64,000 nucleotides of DNA from Bordetella petrii (GTDB taxonomy: Bacteria > Pseudomonadota > Gammaproteobacteria > Burkholderiales > Burkholderiaceae_B): the NCBI GenBank assembly GCA_017745595.1, contig WMBV01000001.1:1-64000 (forward strand). The letters run 5' to 3'. This document shows, one piece after another, positions 1 to 9,097 of this stretch. The first letter of the stretch is position 1; each line of letters begins with the position of its first letter. The notes under the pieces were generated by a model that was not told where the DNA came from, searched no databases, and was given only the letters and a program-made list of their open reading frames with translations. A program made the position numbers and the translations under genes.

Positions 1-14
1 GGCGGGAGGGATGG

Positions 15-950
15 ATGGAATTCAAAGACTACTACCAGACGCTGGGCGTCAAGCAAGATGCCTCGGACGACGACATCAAGCGCGCCTACCGCAAGCTCGC
101 CCGCAAATACCATCCCGATGTCAGTAAAGAAAGCAACGCCGAAGCGCGCATGCGCGATGTCAACGAGGCCTACGACGTCCTGCGCGACGCGGAAAAGCGC
201 CGCGCCTACGACAAGCTCGCCAGCGGCGCCGCGCCCGACGGGCAATTCCAGCCGCCTCCCGGCTGGGACGAAGGGTTCGAATTCCACCGCACGGCGGCGC
301 CCGGCGAAGAGGCCCAGTTCAGCGAGTTCTTCTCTTCGTTGTTCGGCAGCCGCGCCCGGCCCGGCCCGCGCCCCGACTTCCGCGCCCGCGGCGAAGACCA
401 TCATGCCGCCATCGAAATCGATCTCGAAGACGCCCTGAAAGGCGCCACGCGCGACGTCAGCCTGCGCTCGGTGCACCTGGACGACCAGGGCCATCCGCAA
501 ATGCAGACGCGCACGCTCAGCGTGCGCATCCCGGCCGGCGTGCGCGAAGGCCAGTACATCCGCCTGGCCGGCCAGGGCATGCCCGGCCATGGCGGCGGCG
601 AAAACGGCGACCTGTACCTCGAAGTGCGTTTCAAGCCCCATCCGCGCTATCGCGTCGAAGGCCGCGACCTCACCATGACGCTGCCGGTCGCTCCCTGGGA
701 GGCCGCGCTGGGCGCCAGCGTCAACGCGCCCACGCCCGGCGGCGTGGTCGAAGTGACCATCCCCGCCGGCTCCGGCAACGGCCGCAAGTTGCGGCTACGC
801 GGCCGCGGCATTCCCGGCGAGCCGCCCGGCGACCTGTACCTGGTGCTCGAGGTGGTCCTGCCGCCCGCCAACACCGATGCCGCGCGCGCCGCCTATCGCA
901 AGATGCAGGCGGACCTGCCCTTCAATCCACGGCCCCAGATGGAGGTGTGA
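15..950 (+). CDS. cbpA: Curved DNA-binding protein CbpA (DnaJ-class co-chaperone)
   Basis: This 311-residue protein is a DnaJ-type co-chaperone that stimulates DnaK ATPase and, in the CbpA branch, binds curved DNA in the nucleoid. The J domain spans about residues 5-70, with the HPD motif at 33-35. A short Gly/Pro/Phe-rich linker follows at about 75-115, then the two C-terminal substrate-binding beta domains at about 130-300. There is no Cys-rich zinc-finger region, which separates it from DnaJ itself. The start is supported by GGGAGGG just upstream. The next gene, cbpM, starts 2 bases after the stop, the usual cbpA-cbpM pairing. Confidence 0.93.
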   Translation: MEFKDYYQTLGVKQDASDDDIKRAYRKLARKYHPDVSKESNAEARMRDVNEAYDVLRDAEKRRAYDKLASGAAPDGQFQPPPGWDEGFEFHRTAAPGEEAQFSEFFSSLFGSRARPGPRPDFRARGEDHHAAIEIDLEDALKGATRDVSLRSVHLDDQGHPQMQTRTLSVRIPAGVREGQYIRLAGQGMPGHGGGENGDLYLEVRFKPHPRYRVEGRDLTMTLPVAPWEAALGASVNAPTPGGVVEVTIPAGSGNGRKLRLRGRGIPGEPPGDLYLVLEVVLPPANTDAARAAYRKMQADLPFNPRPQMEV

Positions 951-952
951 TC

Positions 953-1270
953 ATGAAAACCGTCGTCATCGCCGCCAGCGGCACCTACGTGGGCCAGGCG
1001 CAGTCCCTCAGCGCCGACGACCTGGCGCGCGCCTGCGGAGCCGAAGTCGAATGGGTGGCGCAGTTGGTGCAAGTTGGCATCGTCGATGCCGCGGGCGCGC
1101 GGCCGGCCGACTGGCGTTTTCACAGCGGCGATCTGCAGCGCGCGCTGGAAACCCGCCGCCTCGAACGCGACTTCGGCGCCTGCCTCGACGCCGCCGCCCT
1201 GATCCTGGACCTTAGCCACGAAGTGCGGCAGCTGCGCGCGCAGTTGCGCGCCCTCGACGCGCCGCTCTAG
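953..1270 (+). CDS. cbpM: Chaperone modulator CbpM
   Basis: This small protein of about 105 residues resembles CbpM, a MerR-like helix-turn-helix-fold protein that binds the J domain of CbpA and inhibits it. The assignment rests mainly on size, its position directly behind cbpA, and the MerR-like N-terminal half followed by a C-terminal helix rich in Leu, Arg and Gln. GGAGG at 941-945, inside the last cbpA codons, places the start at the ATG at 953 and implies translational coupling. Confidence 0.85.
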   Translation: MKTVVIAASGTYVGQAQSLSADDLARACGAEVEWVAQLVQVGIVDAAGARPADWRFHSGDLQRALETRRLERDFGACLDAAALILDLSHEVRQLRAQLRALDAPL

Positions 1271-1296
1271 GTATCCTAGTGTCCCTGTAGTGTCCA

Positions 1297-1327
1297 GGTG
1301 TCTGACTCCCGCAGGGTGTCAGACACC
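1297..1327. repeat. REP-like inverted repeat between convergent genes
   Basis: Arms GGTGTCTGAC (1297-1306) and GTCAGACACC (1318-1327) are exact reverse complements around an 11-base loop. The element lies between the convergent ends of cbpM and the iron-uptake operon. Neither strand has a T-run after it, so it is not a standard intrinsic terminator. It resembles short dispersed REP-like palindromes that I believe occur in Bordetella/Achromobacter genomes, but I noticed only one copy here. Confidence 0.5.
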
Positions 1328-1370
1328 GAAGCGCGCGCCAGCCATTCCGATCCGCCTGGCAAGCCCGCGG

Positions 1371-1580
1371 CTACCGCGCGCGCCTGCGCCATGCCCAGCC
1401 CACCGTCGCGACCGGGGCCAGTATGGCCGCCCACGACAGCACGTCCCAGATGCCGTCGCCCAGCAGCGCCGAGATCAGGCCGACGATAGACGCCACCCCC
1501 AGCCAGACGGGGACGTGGAAAACTTCGCCGGGCGATTGCAGATGATCGGTGCGCACCCGGTGGGATTCATATCGGTTCAT
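1371..1580 (-). CDS. Small membrane protein at the end of the siderophore-uptake operon
   Basis: This is a 69-residue protein with a polar N terminus (about 1-25), two hydrophobic stretches (about 26-44 and 48-64) and an Arg-rich C-terminal tail (WRRRAR), so a two-pass inner-membrane protein is likely. Its ATG overlaps the TGA of the upstream PepSY gene in an ATGA arrangement, so it is almost certainly translated and co-transcribed with it. Small membrane proteins often accompany PepSY/TonB-receptor operons. I do not recognise a named family. Confidence 0.75.
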   Translation of the reverse strand: MNRYESHRVRTDHLQSPGEVFHVPVWLGVASIVGLISALLGDGIWDVLSWAAILAPVATVGWAWRRRAR

Positions 1581-2749
1581 TGCGCGGCCTCGTTCGTGTT
1601 GGTGCGACGCAATGCGGTGGCGGGCCCGGGCAGGCCGCCCTCGGCATGTGTCTTCGCCGCGGTCGCGGCCTTCGGCTTGCGCAGCCACAGGTACAGGCCG
1701 CTGCCCAGTATGACGATGGCGAAGATGTCCAGCACCGCCCACAGCACCTTCAGCGGCAGGCCGCCGTAGTCGCCGAAATGCAGCGGCTGCGACAGGAACA
1801 GCGTCTTCACATACCAGGGCATGTCGCGCGTATCGGTCAGTTGGCCGGTGGTGGCATCCACCAGGGCCGGCTTCAACAGCCTCGCCGTGACGGGCGTGCT
1901 GCCCTTCAGGAAAAACGTGTAGTGATGGGGGCTGGAAAACATCGTGCCCGGAAAGGCCACCAGGCTCACCGTCATGTCGGGCACCGCGGCGCGGGCGGCG
2001 CCGATGGACGCTTCGAGATGCGCGGGCTGCGTCACGGGCGGCAGGCCCCGGTAAGGCGCCGTCATTTCGGCCATCTGGTCCATCTGCCAAAGGCCCAGGA
2101 TGACCCGGTTCAGCGTGTTGATGGTGCCCGTCAGGCCGACGACGGTCAGCCACACCACCGTGACAATGCCCAACAGGTTATGCCAGTCCAGCCACTTGAC
2201 CCGGGTGCTGCGCCGCGTGCGCAGCGCGCCGAACTTCAGGCGGCGCATGAACGGGTAATACAGCACCACGCCCGACACGATGGCCACGACCATCAGCAGG
2301 CCCATGGCGCCCAGGAACAGCATGCCAGGCAGCCCCGCGTACATGTCGGTGTGCAGCTTGAGCATGACATACATGAAGCCTTCATTGGTCTTCGGTTCGT
2401 CCAGCACCTCGGCGGTGCGCGAATCGACAATGACGGCGTTGTTCTCCTCGGGCGGCGCATCGACGGCGCTGGCCATCGACACATAGGTGATGTCGGGATG
2501 CTCGTCCTGCTCCCAGAACATGTAGCGGATCACCTCGCCCGGGCGGCGCTCCAGCGCGGCTTGCGCAATCCGGTCCAGGCTGGCGTTCGGCGTGCCCGCG
2601 GGCATGGGCGGAGCCTCGACCACGCCCGTCAGGTGCTCGATTTCCTCGTGGAAGATCAGCGGCAGCCCGGTCAGGCAAAGCAGCAGCATGAACACGGTGC
2701 AGACCAGGCTGCTCCATTTGTGAATCCAGGACCAAGTGCGCGTAGACAT
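1577..2749 (-). CDS. PepSY-associated transmembrane protein (siderophore utilisation)
   Basis: This 390-residue inner-membrane protein of the PepSY_TM family has hydrophobic segments near residues 12-31, 140-165, 195-217 and 335-357, with periplasmic PepSY-type regions between them. Relatives such as FoxB and PiuB lie beside TonB-dependent siderophore receptors and are thought to help reduce or release iron from the imported siderophore. It starts 10 bases after the receptor gene, with an AAGGA ribosome site overlapping the receptor stop, and it overlaps the next small gene. All three therefore form one operon. Confidence 0.88.
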   Translation of the reverse strand: MSTRTWSWIHKWSSLVCTVFMLLLCLTGLPLIFHEEIEHLTGVVEAPPMPAGTPNASLDRIAQAALERRPGEVIRYMFWEQDEHPDITYVSMASAVDAPPEENNAVIVDSRTAEVLDEPKTNEGFMYVMLKLHTDMYAGLPGMLFLGAMGLLMVVAIVSGVVLYYPFMRRLKFGALRTRRSTRVKWLDWHNLLGIVTVVWLTVVGLTGTINTLNRVILGLWQMDQMAEMTAPYRGLPPVTQPAHLEASIGAARAAVPDMTVSLVAFPGTMFSSPHHYTFFLKGSTPVTARLLKPALVDATTGQLTDTRDMPWYVKTLFLSQPLHFGDYGGLPLKVLWAVLDIFAIVILGSGLYLWLRKPKAATAAKTHAEGGLPGPATALRRTNTNEAAQ

Positions 2750-2759
2750 CCGGACGTCC

Positions 2760-4958
2760 TTAGAAGCCGATGCTGGCCGACAGCATGAACGTGCGCGGCG
2801 AGCCCACGAACAAATAGCCCGCGGTCGCGGTGCCCCAGTAATCCCTGTCGAACAGGTTTTCCACGTTCAGGCGAAATGTGACGGGCTTGCCCGAGACTTG
2901 CGTCTCGTAGCGGGCGCCGGCATCGAACCGGGTCCAGCTGGGAACCGACAGCGTATTGGCGGCGTCGGCATAGGTGCTGGCGGTGTAGATCATGCGTCCC
3001 GTCAACGTCAGGCCCGGTAGAAAGGGGGTATCCCATTCTGCGCCCAGATTGAACTGCCAGTCGGGTACGCCGATGGCCTTGTTGTCTTTGAGCCCGGGCT
3101 CCACGGCCTTGTTGATGACGCCGTCGATGTAGCTGATGCCGCCCAGCAGCCGCACGCCGCGCGCCACTTCGCCGGCGAAGGTCGCCTCGATGCCGCGGTT
3201 GCGCTGTTCTCCGAAAACGCCAAAGGTATCGCCCGAAATGCCGGAGCTGGGCCGGGTCAGTTCGAACAGGCTGATGGTGGCCAGCATGTCGTCGTTCAGG
3301 TCGAACTTGGCCCCGATCTCTTTCTGCTTGGACTTGAACGGCGACAACTGTTCACCCGGATTGCTGATCGCCGCGCTGGTGGGCGCGGTGTCGCCCTGGG
3401 ATAAGCCTTCGACATAACTGGCATATAGCGAGATGTCGGGCCGCACCCTGACCACGGCGCCGACGAACGGCGTGGTGGCGTGTTCGTCGTAGCCCGGCCC
3501 GGAGGGGTCGCCGGTCATGAAGTTGTAGTTCTGGCTGACCACCTGCTGGCGGCGCGCACCCAGGGTCAGCAACAGCTTGTCCTGCATGAACGACATCGTG
3601 TCCGCCAAGGCATAGCTCGTCAGCTTGGTGTCCACATATCGCCGCAACGGGTTGTCGATGCCCGACGTGGACGGGGTGTCGAACACCTCGCCCGAATAGA
3701 TGTTGGACATGCCGCCCGGAAATCCGGTGTAGAAACCCAGGCGTTGGTCCTGGTCCAGCTTGGTGTAGCTGAACGCCACGTTGTGGCGCACCGGCCCGGT
3801 CGAGAACCTGCCGCGCAACCCGGCCTCGGTGGACTTGCTGTCGACCGTCATGCGCTGCCAGCCGCCGAAGAAGGAATAATCGCCCTGCGTATTCAGAAGC
3901 ACCGGATTGGCGGCGATCGCGTCCCAGTCCAGTTTGCGCTGGCCGTATCCGGCGTAGGCGGTAATGTGGTCCGTCAGGTCGTATTCAACCTTGAAAACGC
4001 CCGACTTATTGATTCCATCGCTCCAGCCCAGGCCGGGATAAGGGTTGTTATTGCTCGGCGCGTGGGGAATGGCGGTCAGATCCGGACCTGGCTGGAACTG
4101 GCGCACGACATTGTCGATACGTTCTTTCTGCCAGAGCAGGTCGAGCGACGCGCGCAGTGCTTCGCCCCGGTAGTCCAGCGCCAGGGAACCCAGGCCATCG
4201 CGCGTGGACTGCTCTTTGATCGGCGTATCGCCGTCGCGGATCATCCCGTTGACGCGGATGCCGAAAGCGTTGTCCGGCCCGAAGCGGCGGCCGATGTCGG
4301 CATGCACGCCGAACACCGAGTCCGACGACACACTGCCGGTGACGCGGGTAATGGGCTCGTCGGTCGCGCGCTTGGGCACCAGGTTGACGACGCCGCCCAC
4401 GCTGCCGCCGGGCGTCATGCCGAACAGCGCCGCCGACGGCCCCTTGATGATTTCCACCCGCTCCAGCGTCTCGACCGGCGCGCGCCAGAAAGGGGTCAAG
4501 CCGAACATGCCGTTCAGCGCGAAGTCTCCGCTGGGCACCGTGAAGCCGCGGATCGTAAGGTCTTCATTGATGTTGGACCGGGCGCTGCCCATCCGCACCG
4601 ACGGGTCCAGGGCGGCCACGTCGGCCACCGAACGCGCCTGTTCGTTCTCCATGGTCTGGGCGGTATAGCTGGTCACGCTGAAGGGCGTGTCCATGACGGA
4701 TGTGTTGCCCAGAATACCCATCCGGGCGCCGCCTCCGATCAGGCCGCCCGCGATGGCGGGGGGCGCCTCGCCCATCGCCTCCGGCGTGCCCGACACGGTA
4801 ATGGCGGGCAGCGACGTCGCCGTCGCCGCAGCCGGATCCGTCGTCTGCGCCGTTACCGTTGCCGCATAGAACGCCGCGCTGCTGGCCAGCGCCCGCTTGA
4901 CGGCCACGCTGGCGCGCCTTCTCGCCCCTGCCCGCTCTTCCGATGCTGTCTGCACCAT
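2760..4958 (-). CDS. TonB-dependent siderophore receptor
   Basis: This 732-residue outer-membrane receptor has an N-terminal export signal (about 1-38, basic then hydrophobic), a TonB-box-like AITVSGT at about 53-59, a plug domain to about residue 200, and a beta-barrel ending in the aromatic terminus SIGF. It lacks the extra N-terminal signalling domain of FecA/FpvA-type receptors, so it probably does not act through an anti-sigma factor. Its length and motifs fit ferric-siderophore receptors of the FhuE/FoxA kind; the ligand cannot be told. A Fur-like box lies 36-54 bases upstream of the start. Confidence 0.93.
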   Translation of the reverse strand: MVQTASEERAGARRRASVAVKRALASSAAFYAATVTAQTTDPAAATATSLPAITVSGTPEAMGEAPPAIAGGLIGGGARMGILGNTSVMDTPFSVTSYTAQTMENEQARSVADVAALDPSVRMGSARSNINEDLTIRGFTVPSGDFALNGMFGLTPFWRAPVETLERVEIIKGPSAALFGMTPGGSVGGVVNLVPKRATDEPITRVTGSVSSDSVFGVHADIGRRFGPDNAFGIRVNGMIRDGDTPIKEQSTRDGLGSLALDYRGEALRASLDLLWQKERIDNVVRQFQPGPDLTAIPHAPSNNNPYPGLGWSDGINKSGVFKVEYDLTDHITAYAGYGQRKLDWDAIAANPVLLNTQGDYSFFGGWQRMTVDSKSTEAGLRGRFSTGPVRHNVAFSYTKLDQDQRLGFYTGFPGGMSNIYSGEVFDTPSTSGIDNPLRRYVDTKLTSYALADTMSFMQDKLLLTLGARRQQVVSQNYNFMTGDPSGPGYDEHATTPFVGAVVRVRPDISLYASYVEGLSQGDTAPTSAAISNPGEQLSPFKSKQKEIGAKFDLNDDMLATISLFELTRPSSGISGDTFGVFGEQRNRGIEATFAGEVARGVRLLGGISYIDGVINKAVEPGLKDNKAIGVPDWQFNLGAEWDTPFLPGLTLTGRMIYTASTYADAANTLSVPSWTRFDAGARYETQVSGKPVTFRLNVENLFDRDYWGTATAGYLFVGSPRTFMLSASIGF

Positions 4959-4993
4959 GAGCCCCTTATTTTATGATTAGTCAAAACAAGCAT

Positions 4994-5012
4994 GATAATC
5001 ATTATTATTTAA
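4994..5012 (-). promoter_or_regulatory. Putative Fur box upstream of the siderophore receptor
   Basis: GATAATCATTATTATTTAA matches the 19-base Fur consensus (GATAATGATAATCATTATC) at 13 positions. It sits in an AT-rich island between chrA and the receptor gene, within promoter distance of the receptor start. Iron-repressed expression is the expected consequence. Confidence 0.7.
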
Positions 5013-5097
5013 TAATCATAGCGGGTTTTTGCTAATCCGGACCAAACTCGCGGCAGTCCCGCGGGCGGGGCCCGCCGAAGATATCGCGATCGGGGCC

Positions 5098-6291
5098 CTA
5101 CAGAATCGTGCTCAATAACCACCCGGCGGCGCCGCTGCCCGCCACCACCAGCCAGGGCGGCAGCTTCCAGAAGACCAGCGCGGCCAGCGCCACCAGCGCC
5201 AGGCTGAAGTCCCGCGGGGCGTGTATCGCGCTTGTCCACACGGGTTGGTACAAGGCGGCCAGCAACAGGCCGACCACGGCCGCATTGACGCCCAACAAAG
5301 CGGCCTGCGTGCGGGTATTGCGGCGCAGGCGCTCCCAGAAGGGCAGCACCCCCAAAACCAGAAGAAACGAGGGCGCGAAGATCGCCAACAGGGCGATCGC
5401 GCCGCCGAGCCAGCCAGAGGGCGCGCCGTTCATGGAAGCCCCCAGGAACGCCGCGAACGTGAATAGCGGGCCCGGGACGGCCTGGGCCGCGCCGTAGCCG
5501 GCCAGAAAGGCGTCATTGCCGACCCAGCCGGTCGATACGACCTCGGCTTGCAGCAACGGCAGCACGACGTGCCCCCCGCCGAACACCAGCGATCCCGCGC
5601 GGTAAAAGGCGCTTATCGTCGCCAGCGCCCGGTCGGGGAACAGGGCCGCCAGCACCGGCAGGCCAATCAGCAGGGCAAAGAACAGCGCCAGCCAGAACAA
5701 ACCGGCGCGGTACCGGACGGCCATCGGCAGAATGTCGTGGGCCGCCTGCTGCTCGGGCTTGAACAGCACAAGGCCAATGAGCGCGGCAACGGCGATGCTG
5801 CCCACCTGCCCCCAGATGGACGGCACCAGCAGCACGAAACAGGTGGCCGCCGTCATGATGGTCAGGCGCGGCACGTCGGGACAAAGATTGCGGGCCATTC
5901 CCCACACGGCTTGCGCGACCACCGCCACGGCCACCACCTTCAAGCCGCTCAGTACGCCGGCTGGCATCGCGCTGCCGTAGCTGGCAATGCCCAGCGCGAA
6001 CAGGATCATGGCCGCCGCGGACGGCAGCGTAAAGCCCGCCCAGGCCGCGACCGCCCCGCCATAGCCCGCGCGGGACAGTCCGAGCGCGATCCCGACCTGG
6101 CTGCTGGCGGGCCCCGGCAAGAACTGGCAAAGGGCGACCAGGTCCGCATAGCTGCGTTCGGTCAGCCAGCGCCGCCGCGTCACGAACTCGTCGCGGAAAT
6201 AACCCAGATGGGCAACCGGGCCGCCGAAAGAGGTCAGTCCCAGCCGCAGGAAGATCAGGAAAATCGCCCAGGAACTGCGATCAGCGCGCAC
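5098..6291 (-). CDS. chrA: Chromate transporter ChrA
   Basis: This 397-residue bidomain CHR-family membrane protein is of full length for the long ChrA type. Each half carries the family signature: LTSFGGPVAHLGYF near residue 19 and VFGGGHVVLPLL near 235, each followed by a Pro-Gly-Pro motif. Family members export chromate, or sometimes sulfate-like anions. It starts at a GTG that overlaps the end of the MFS gene by 11 bases, so it is probably the last gene of the transporter operon to its right, an unusual setting for a chromate pump. Confidence 0.9.
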   Translation of the reverse strand: MRADRSSWAIFLIFLRLGLTSFGGPVAHLGYFRDEFVTRRRWLTERSYADLVALCQFLPGPASSQVGIALGLSRAGYGGAVAAWAGFTLPSAAAMILFALGIASYGSAMPAGVLSGLKVVAVAVVAQAVWGMARNLCPDVPRLTIMTAATCFVLLVPSIWGQVGSIAVAALIGLVLFKPEQQAAHDILPMAVRYRAGLFWLALFFALLIGLPVLAALFPDRALATISAFYRAGSLVFGGGHVVLPLLQAEVVSTGWVGNDAFLAGYGAAQAVPGPLFTFAAFLGASMNGAPSGWLGGAIALLAIFAPSFLLVLGVLPFWERLRRNTRTQAALLGVNAAVVGLLLAALYQPVWTSAIHAPRDFSLALVALAALVFWKLPPWLVVAGSGAAGWLLSTIL

Positions 6292-7498
6292 CGGTAGCCG
6301 CCTTCAGGTGGGTTTCGACGCGATGGGCAAGAAAAATGGTTGCCGCGCCGCATGCCACCGCAAGATAACCCACCCAATTGAAATTTTGCAGATTTCCGTT
6401 GGGGTCGCGGTGGATGATGAGCCCGGAACTGAGGCTGGCCAGACTGAATGACAGCATCTGCAACGTAAAGACCAGGCTCATGAACGGCCCCCGGACCTCG
6501 GGTTTCGGTACCGCGCTGATCAGCGCCATGCCGGGCCCCATGCGTCCGGAGACAAAAATGAAAAATAGCACCGCGTTGATCAGAATCAGCCACCACGGCA
6601 CGACCGGAAGATGCGTCGTAATCAGCACGGGAACAAACGAGATGAAAGCGACGGTGCGAAACACCCGCGGCTTCCCGTATTTGTCCGCCATTCTACCGAA
6701 GACCTGCGCGCCGAAGAAGTTGGCGATGCCGCCGCACAAATAGACCAGGGTAATGAACGATTCCGGCTGGCCCAGGTTCAGCGTCAGGTAGAGCGGCACA
6801 TAGGGGGTGACGGTGAAACTCGCCATCATCAACATCAGGATCAGCACGAACGCGCTGATGTGATTGCGGTCTTTGGCCACCGCGAAAATCGTCTTCAGGA
6901 CTTTCCCGGGGTCGGTGTGCTTCGTGCGGCCGGGAATCGGCGGCAGAATCCAGCAACAGGCGCAGAACATCGCCGCGATCATGCAGGCCAGAAAGAAGAA
7001 TGAGGCCCGCCAGCTGAGCGCGGGAAAATGATTGGCCAGGAAAAGCGCCAGCGGTATGCCCACGACGGCCGACACGGACATCGCCGACATGACGACGCCC
7101 AGCGCCCTGCCCCGCCGCTCATACGGTATCAAGTCCGCCACGAACAATTGCACCATGGACCCCAGCAGCCCGCCGGTGGCGCCCGCGAACGCGCGGGCCA
7201 GCAGCAGGCTGTGGTAGTCGGGTGCCAGGCCGCAGGTGATCGTGGCGACCAGGAACAAGCCATAAACCACCAGCATCAGGGTGCGGCGGCCGTAGCGGTC
7301 GATGTACGTCGTCGCCAGCAGGTTCGACGCCGCCGCGATAAAGGTATAGGCCGCGAGCAGCGTGCTGAATTGCCGCGTGGTGATATGAAGATCGTTGATG
7401 AACTGCGGCCCGAGCGGCAGCATCATCATGAAACCCAGGACAAAGGTAAATTGCACCCCTGCCAGGGCAAGCAGGATCAGCGGCTCCGGTTTCTGCAT
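6281..7498 (-). CDS. Major facilitator superfamily transporter
   Basis: This 405-residue carrier has about 12 hydrophobic segments and the MFS loop motif DRYGRRTLM between helices 2 and 3. A longer reading frame exists, but the ATG at 7498 gives a normal cytoplasmic N terminus followed directly by helix 1. It lies between a flavoprotein oxidoreductase and chrA in the minus-strand unit that begins with TctB, so a role in moving a substrate or product of the same pathway is plausible. The substrate is unknown. Confidence 0.85.
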   Translation of the reverse strand: MQKPEPLILLALAGVQFTFVLGFMMMLPLGPQFINDLHITTRQFSTLLAAYTFIAAASNLLATTYIDRYGRRTLMLVVYGLFLVATITCGLAPDYHSLLLARAFAGATGGLLGSMVQLFVADLIPYERRGRALGVVMSAMSVSAVVGIPLALFLANHFPALSWRASFFFLACMIAAMFCACCWILPPIPGRTKHTDPGKVLKTIFAVAKDRNHISAFVLILMLMMASFTVTPYVPLYLTLNLGQPESFITLVYLCGGIANFFGAQVFGRMADKYGKPRVFRTVAFISFVPVLITTHLPVVPWWLILINAVLFFIFVSGRMGPGMALISAVPKPEVRGPFMSLVFTLQMLSFSLASLSSGLIIHRDPNGNLQNFNWVGYLAVACGAATIFLAHRVETHLKAATGAR

Positions 7499-7523
7499 TG
7501 ATTGTTCTTGCGCCGGCCCCGCC

Positions 7524-9005
7524 TCAGATCCAGGAATTTTCGGCCACCGCGTTGCGCGCGGCAATGCGGCCGAACGCGAAGCACTCGCCGATATTGCCCG
7601 TGCCTTGGTACAGGTAGCTGTAAATCGATCCCAGCTCGCCCGCGCTGTACAGCCGCGGGATGGGCTCCCCGCCCGGCCTGACGACCTGGGCCCGGGCGTT
7701 GCGGCGCGGCCCGCCCTGGGTATTGAGCATGGACGGCGACAGCTCGACGGCATAGTAAGGGCCATCGGAAAACGGCGTCAGCATTTTCTTTCTGCCCAGA
7801 TCCACGTCCTGGCCGCCGGCGCATAGTTCATTCCATCGGGCCACGGTCCGCGCAAGACTGCCCTCCGGCAAGCCGAGCAGGCCGGCCAGCGCCGCCAGGG
7901 TCGGCGCCGATTTGATCCACCCCTTGTTCAGCTCGCGTTCGTTGTCGGCGCTCCATGCATAGCCGCACATGATCTGTGTCCAGCCGTGCGTGGGCGTGCC
8001 GTTGTGCAGCGGCCCCGCCCTGAACAGCGCATGATCGAAAACCATGTACATCGGCAAGGGCATGCGCGGCGCAACCCAGTTGCCGCCATCGAATACTTTG
8101 CCATGCCGGTTCTTGTATTTTTCGTCGGCAAACCGCTTTCCGTCCGGGCCCACCACTACCATGCCTCCCCGCGGTTCATGGGAAAAATGCAGGGGCACCA
8201 GGGAAAACGTGGTCGGGTATTCCGGAACCTTCAGGGCCATGGTGGGCCCGGCGAAATTGTTCATGTGCCAGAGATCGGCGCCCACCTCCATGCCCATCCT
8301 GACGCCGTCTCCTTCGTTATAGGGAGTGCCGGACGTATAGCAGAACGGCAGGTTGGGCAGAAAATTGCGGATCATCTCCTGGTTGTTCTCGAAGCCCCCG
8401 CAAGTCAGGATCACCGCCTTGCGCGCCTGCACATTGAACATCCGGCCGTCGCGCTCGGCCCGGACGCCCAGAATGGCCCCGGTTTCGCCCGCCTGTATCA
8501 GGTGCCGGGCCGGCGACTCATACCAGATTTCAATATCGCGCCCGGCCACGGCGCGGGCCAGGGCTTCCCAGGTTTTCGAATACCCCAGAATGTCGCCGTG
8601 GTGGTATTTGTGTACGCAGGCCGCGCCCGGCAGCTCGGGAAACTCGACGCCTTCGGGAGGCAACTGGTGTTCCTGGGGGTCGCCGCCGATGGCTTCCAGC
8701 CACGCATTGTTCTTGCACATCTCTTCGGCCCAGGCCCGCGCCATGTCCGCGGGCACCGGATACGGCCCGCACAGCGCGTTCAAGTAGGTCTGGGCCAGGT
8801 CCGGCGATGACGGATTCAGGTACCCTTGCGCCGCGACGCGGGTGTTGCCGCCCTCGTTGCCCCGCGGGGCTTTCTCGAGCAAGATCACCGAAGCGCCCAG
8901 GTCGGCCGCGGTAATCGCGGCCGCCGCCCCCGCCCCTCCGAATCCAACCACGACCACATCAGCCTGCGCACGCCACTCGTGGCCGGAACTGCTTTTCTGG
9001 TTCAT
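7524..9005 (-). CDS. FAD-dependent oxidoreductase, fumarate reductase/3-ketosteroid dehydrogenase-like
   Basis: This flavoprotein of about 493 residues has an N-terminal FAD-binding Rossmann motif (VVVVGFGGAGAAAA), the acidic ribose-binding LLEK, and a C-terminal GELGSIYSYLYQGTGNIGE segment typical of the FAD_binding_2 family. Relatives include flavocytochrome-type fumarate reductases, tricarballylate dehydrogenase and 3-ketosteroid dehydrogenases, which introduce or remove a C=C bond next to a carbonyl or carboxylate. I chose the ATG at 9005; a TTG 30 bases upstream is possible. It follows the Bug receptor gene in the Tct operon. Confidence 0.85.
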   Translation of the reverse strand: MNQKSSSGHEWRAQADVVVVGFGGAGAAAAITAADLGASVILLEKAPRGNEGGNTRVAAQGYLNPSSPDLAQTYLNALCGPYPVPADMARAWAEEMCKNNAWLEAIGGDPQEHQLPPEGVEFPELPGAACVHKYHHGDILGYSKTWEALARAVAGRDIEIWYESPARHLIQAGETGAILGVRAERDGRMFNVQARKAVILTCGGFENNQEMIRNFLPNLPFCYTSGTPYNEGDGVRMGMEVGADLWHMNNFAGPTMALKVPEYPTTFSLVPLHFSHEPRGGMVVVGPDGKRFADEKYKNRHGKVFDGGNWVAPRMPLPMYMVFDHALFRAGPLHNGTPTHGWTQIMCGYAWSADNERELNKGWIKSAPTLAALAGLLGLPEGSLARTVARWNELCAGGQDVDLGRKKMLTPFSDGPYYAVELSPSMLNTQGGPRRNARAQVVRPGGEPIPRLYSAGELGSIYSYLYQGTGNIGECFAFGRIAARNAVAENSWI

Positions 9006-9097
9006 CCGCCAAACCCTTTCCGCATGGAACTCCAAGCCCTGGAACGCGCCCGCGGGGCGCGTTCCAGCACGTCTACGCCGCCTTTACCGGCGCCGCG

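Noticed and set aside
3480-4976. A 498-codon plus-strand open frame
   Set aside because: It is antisense to the TonB-dependent receptor and of biased composition, with no domain.
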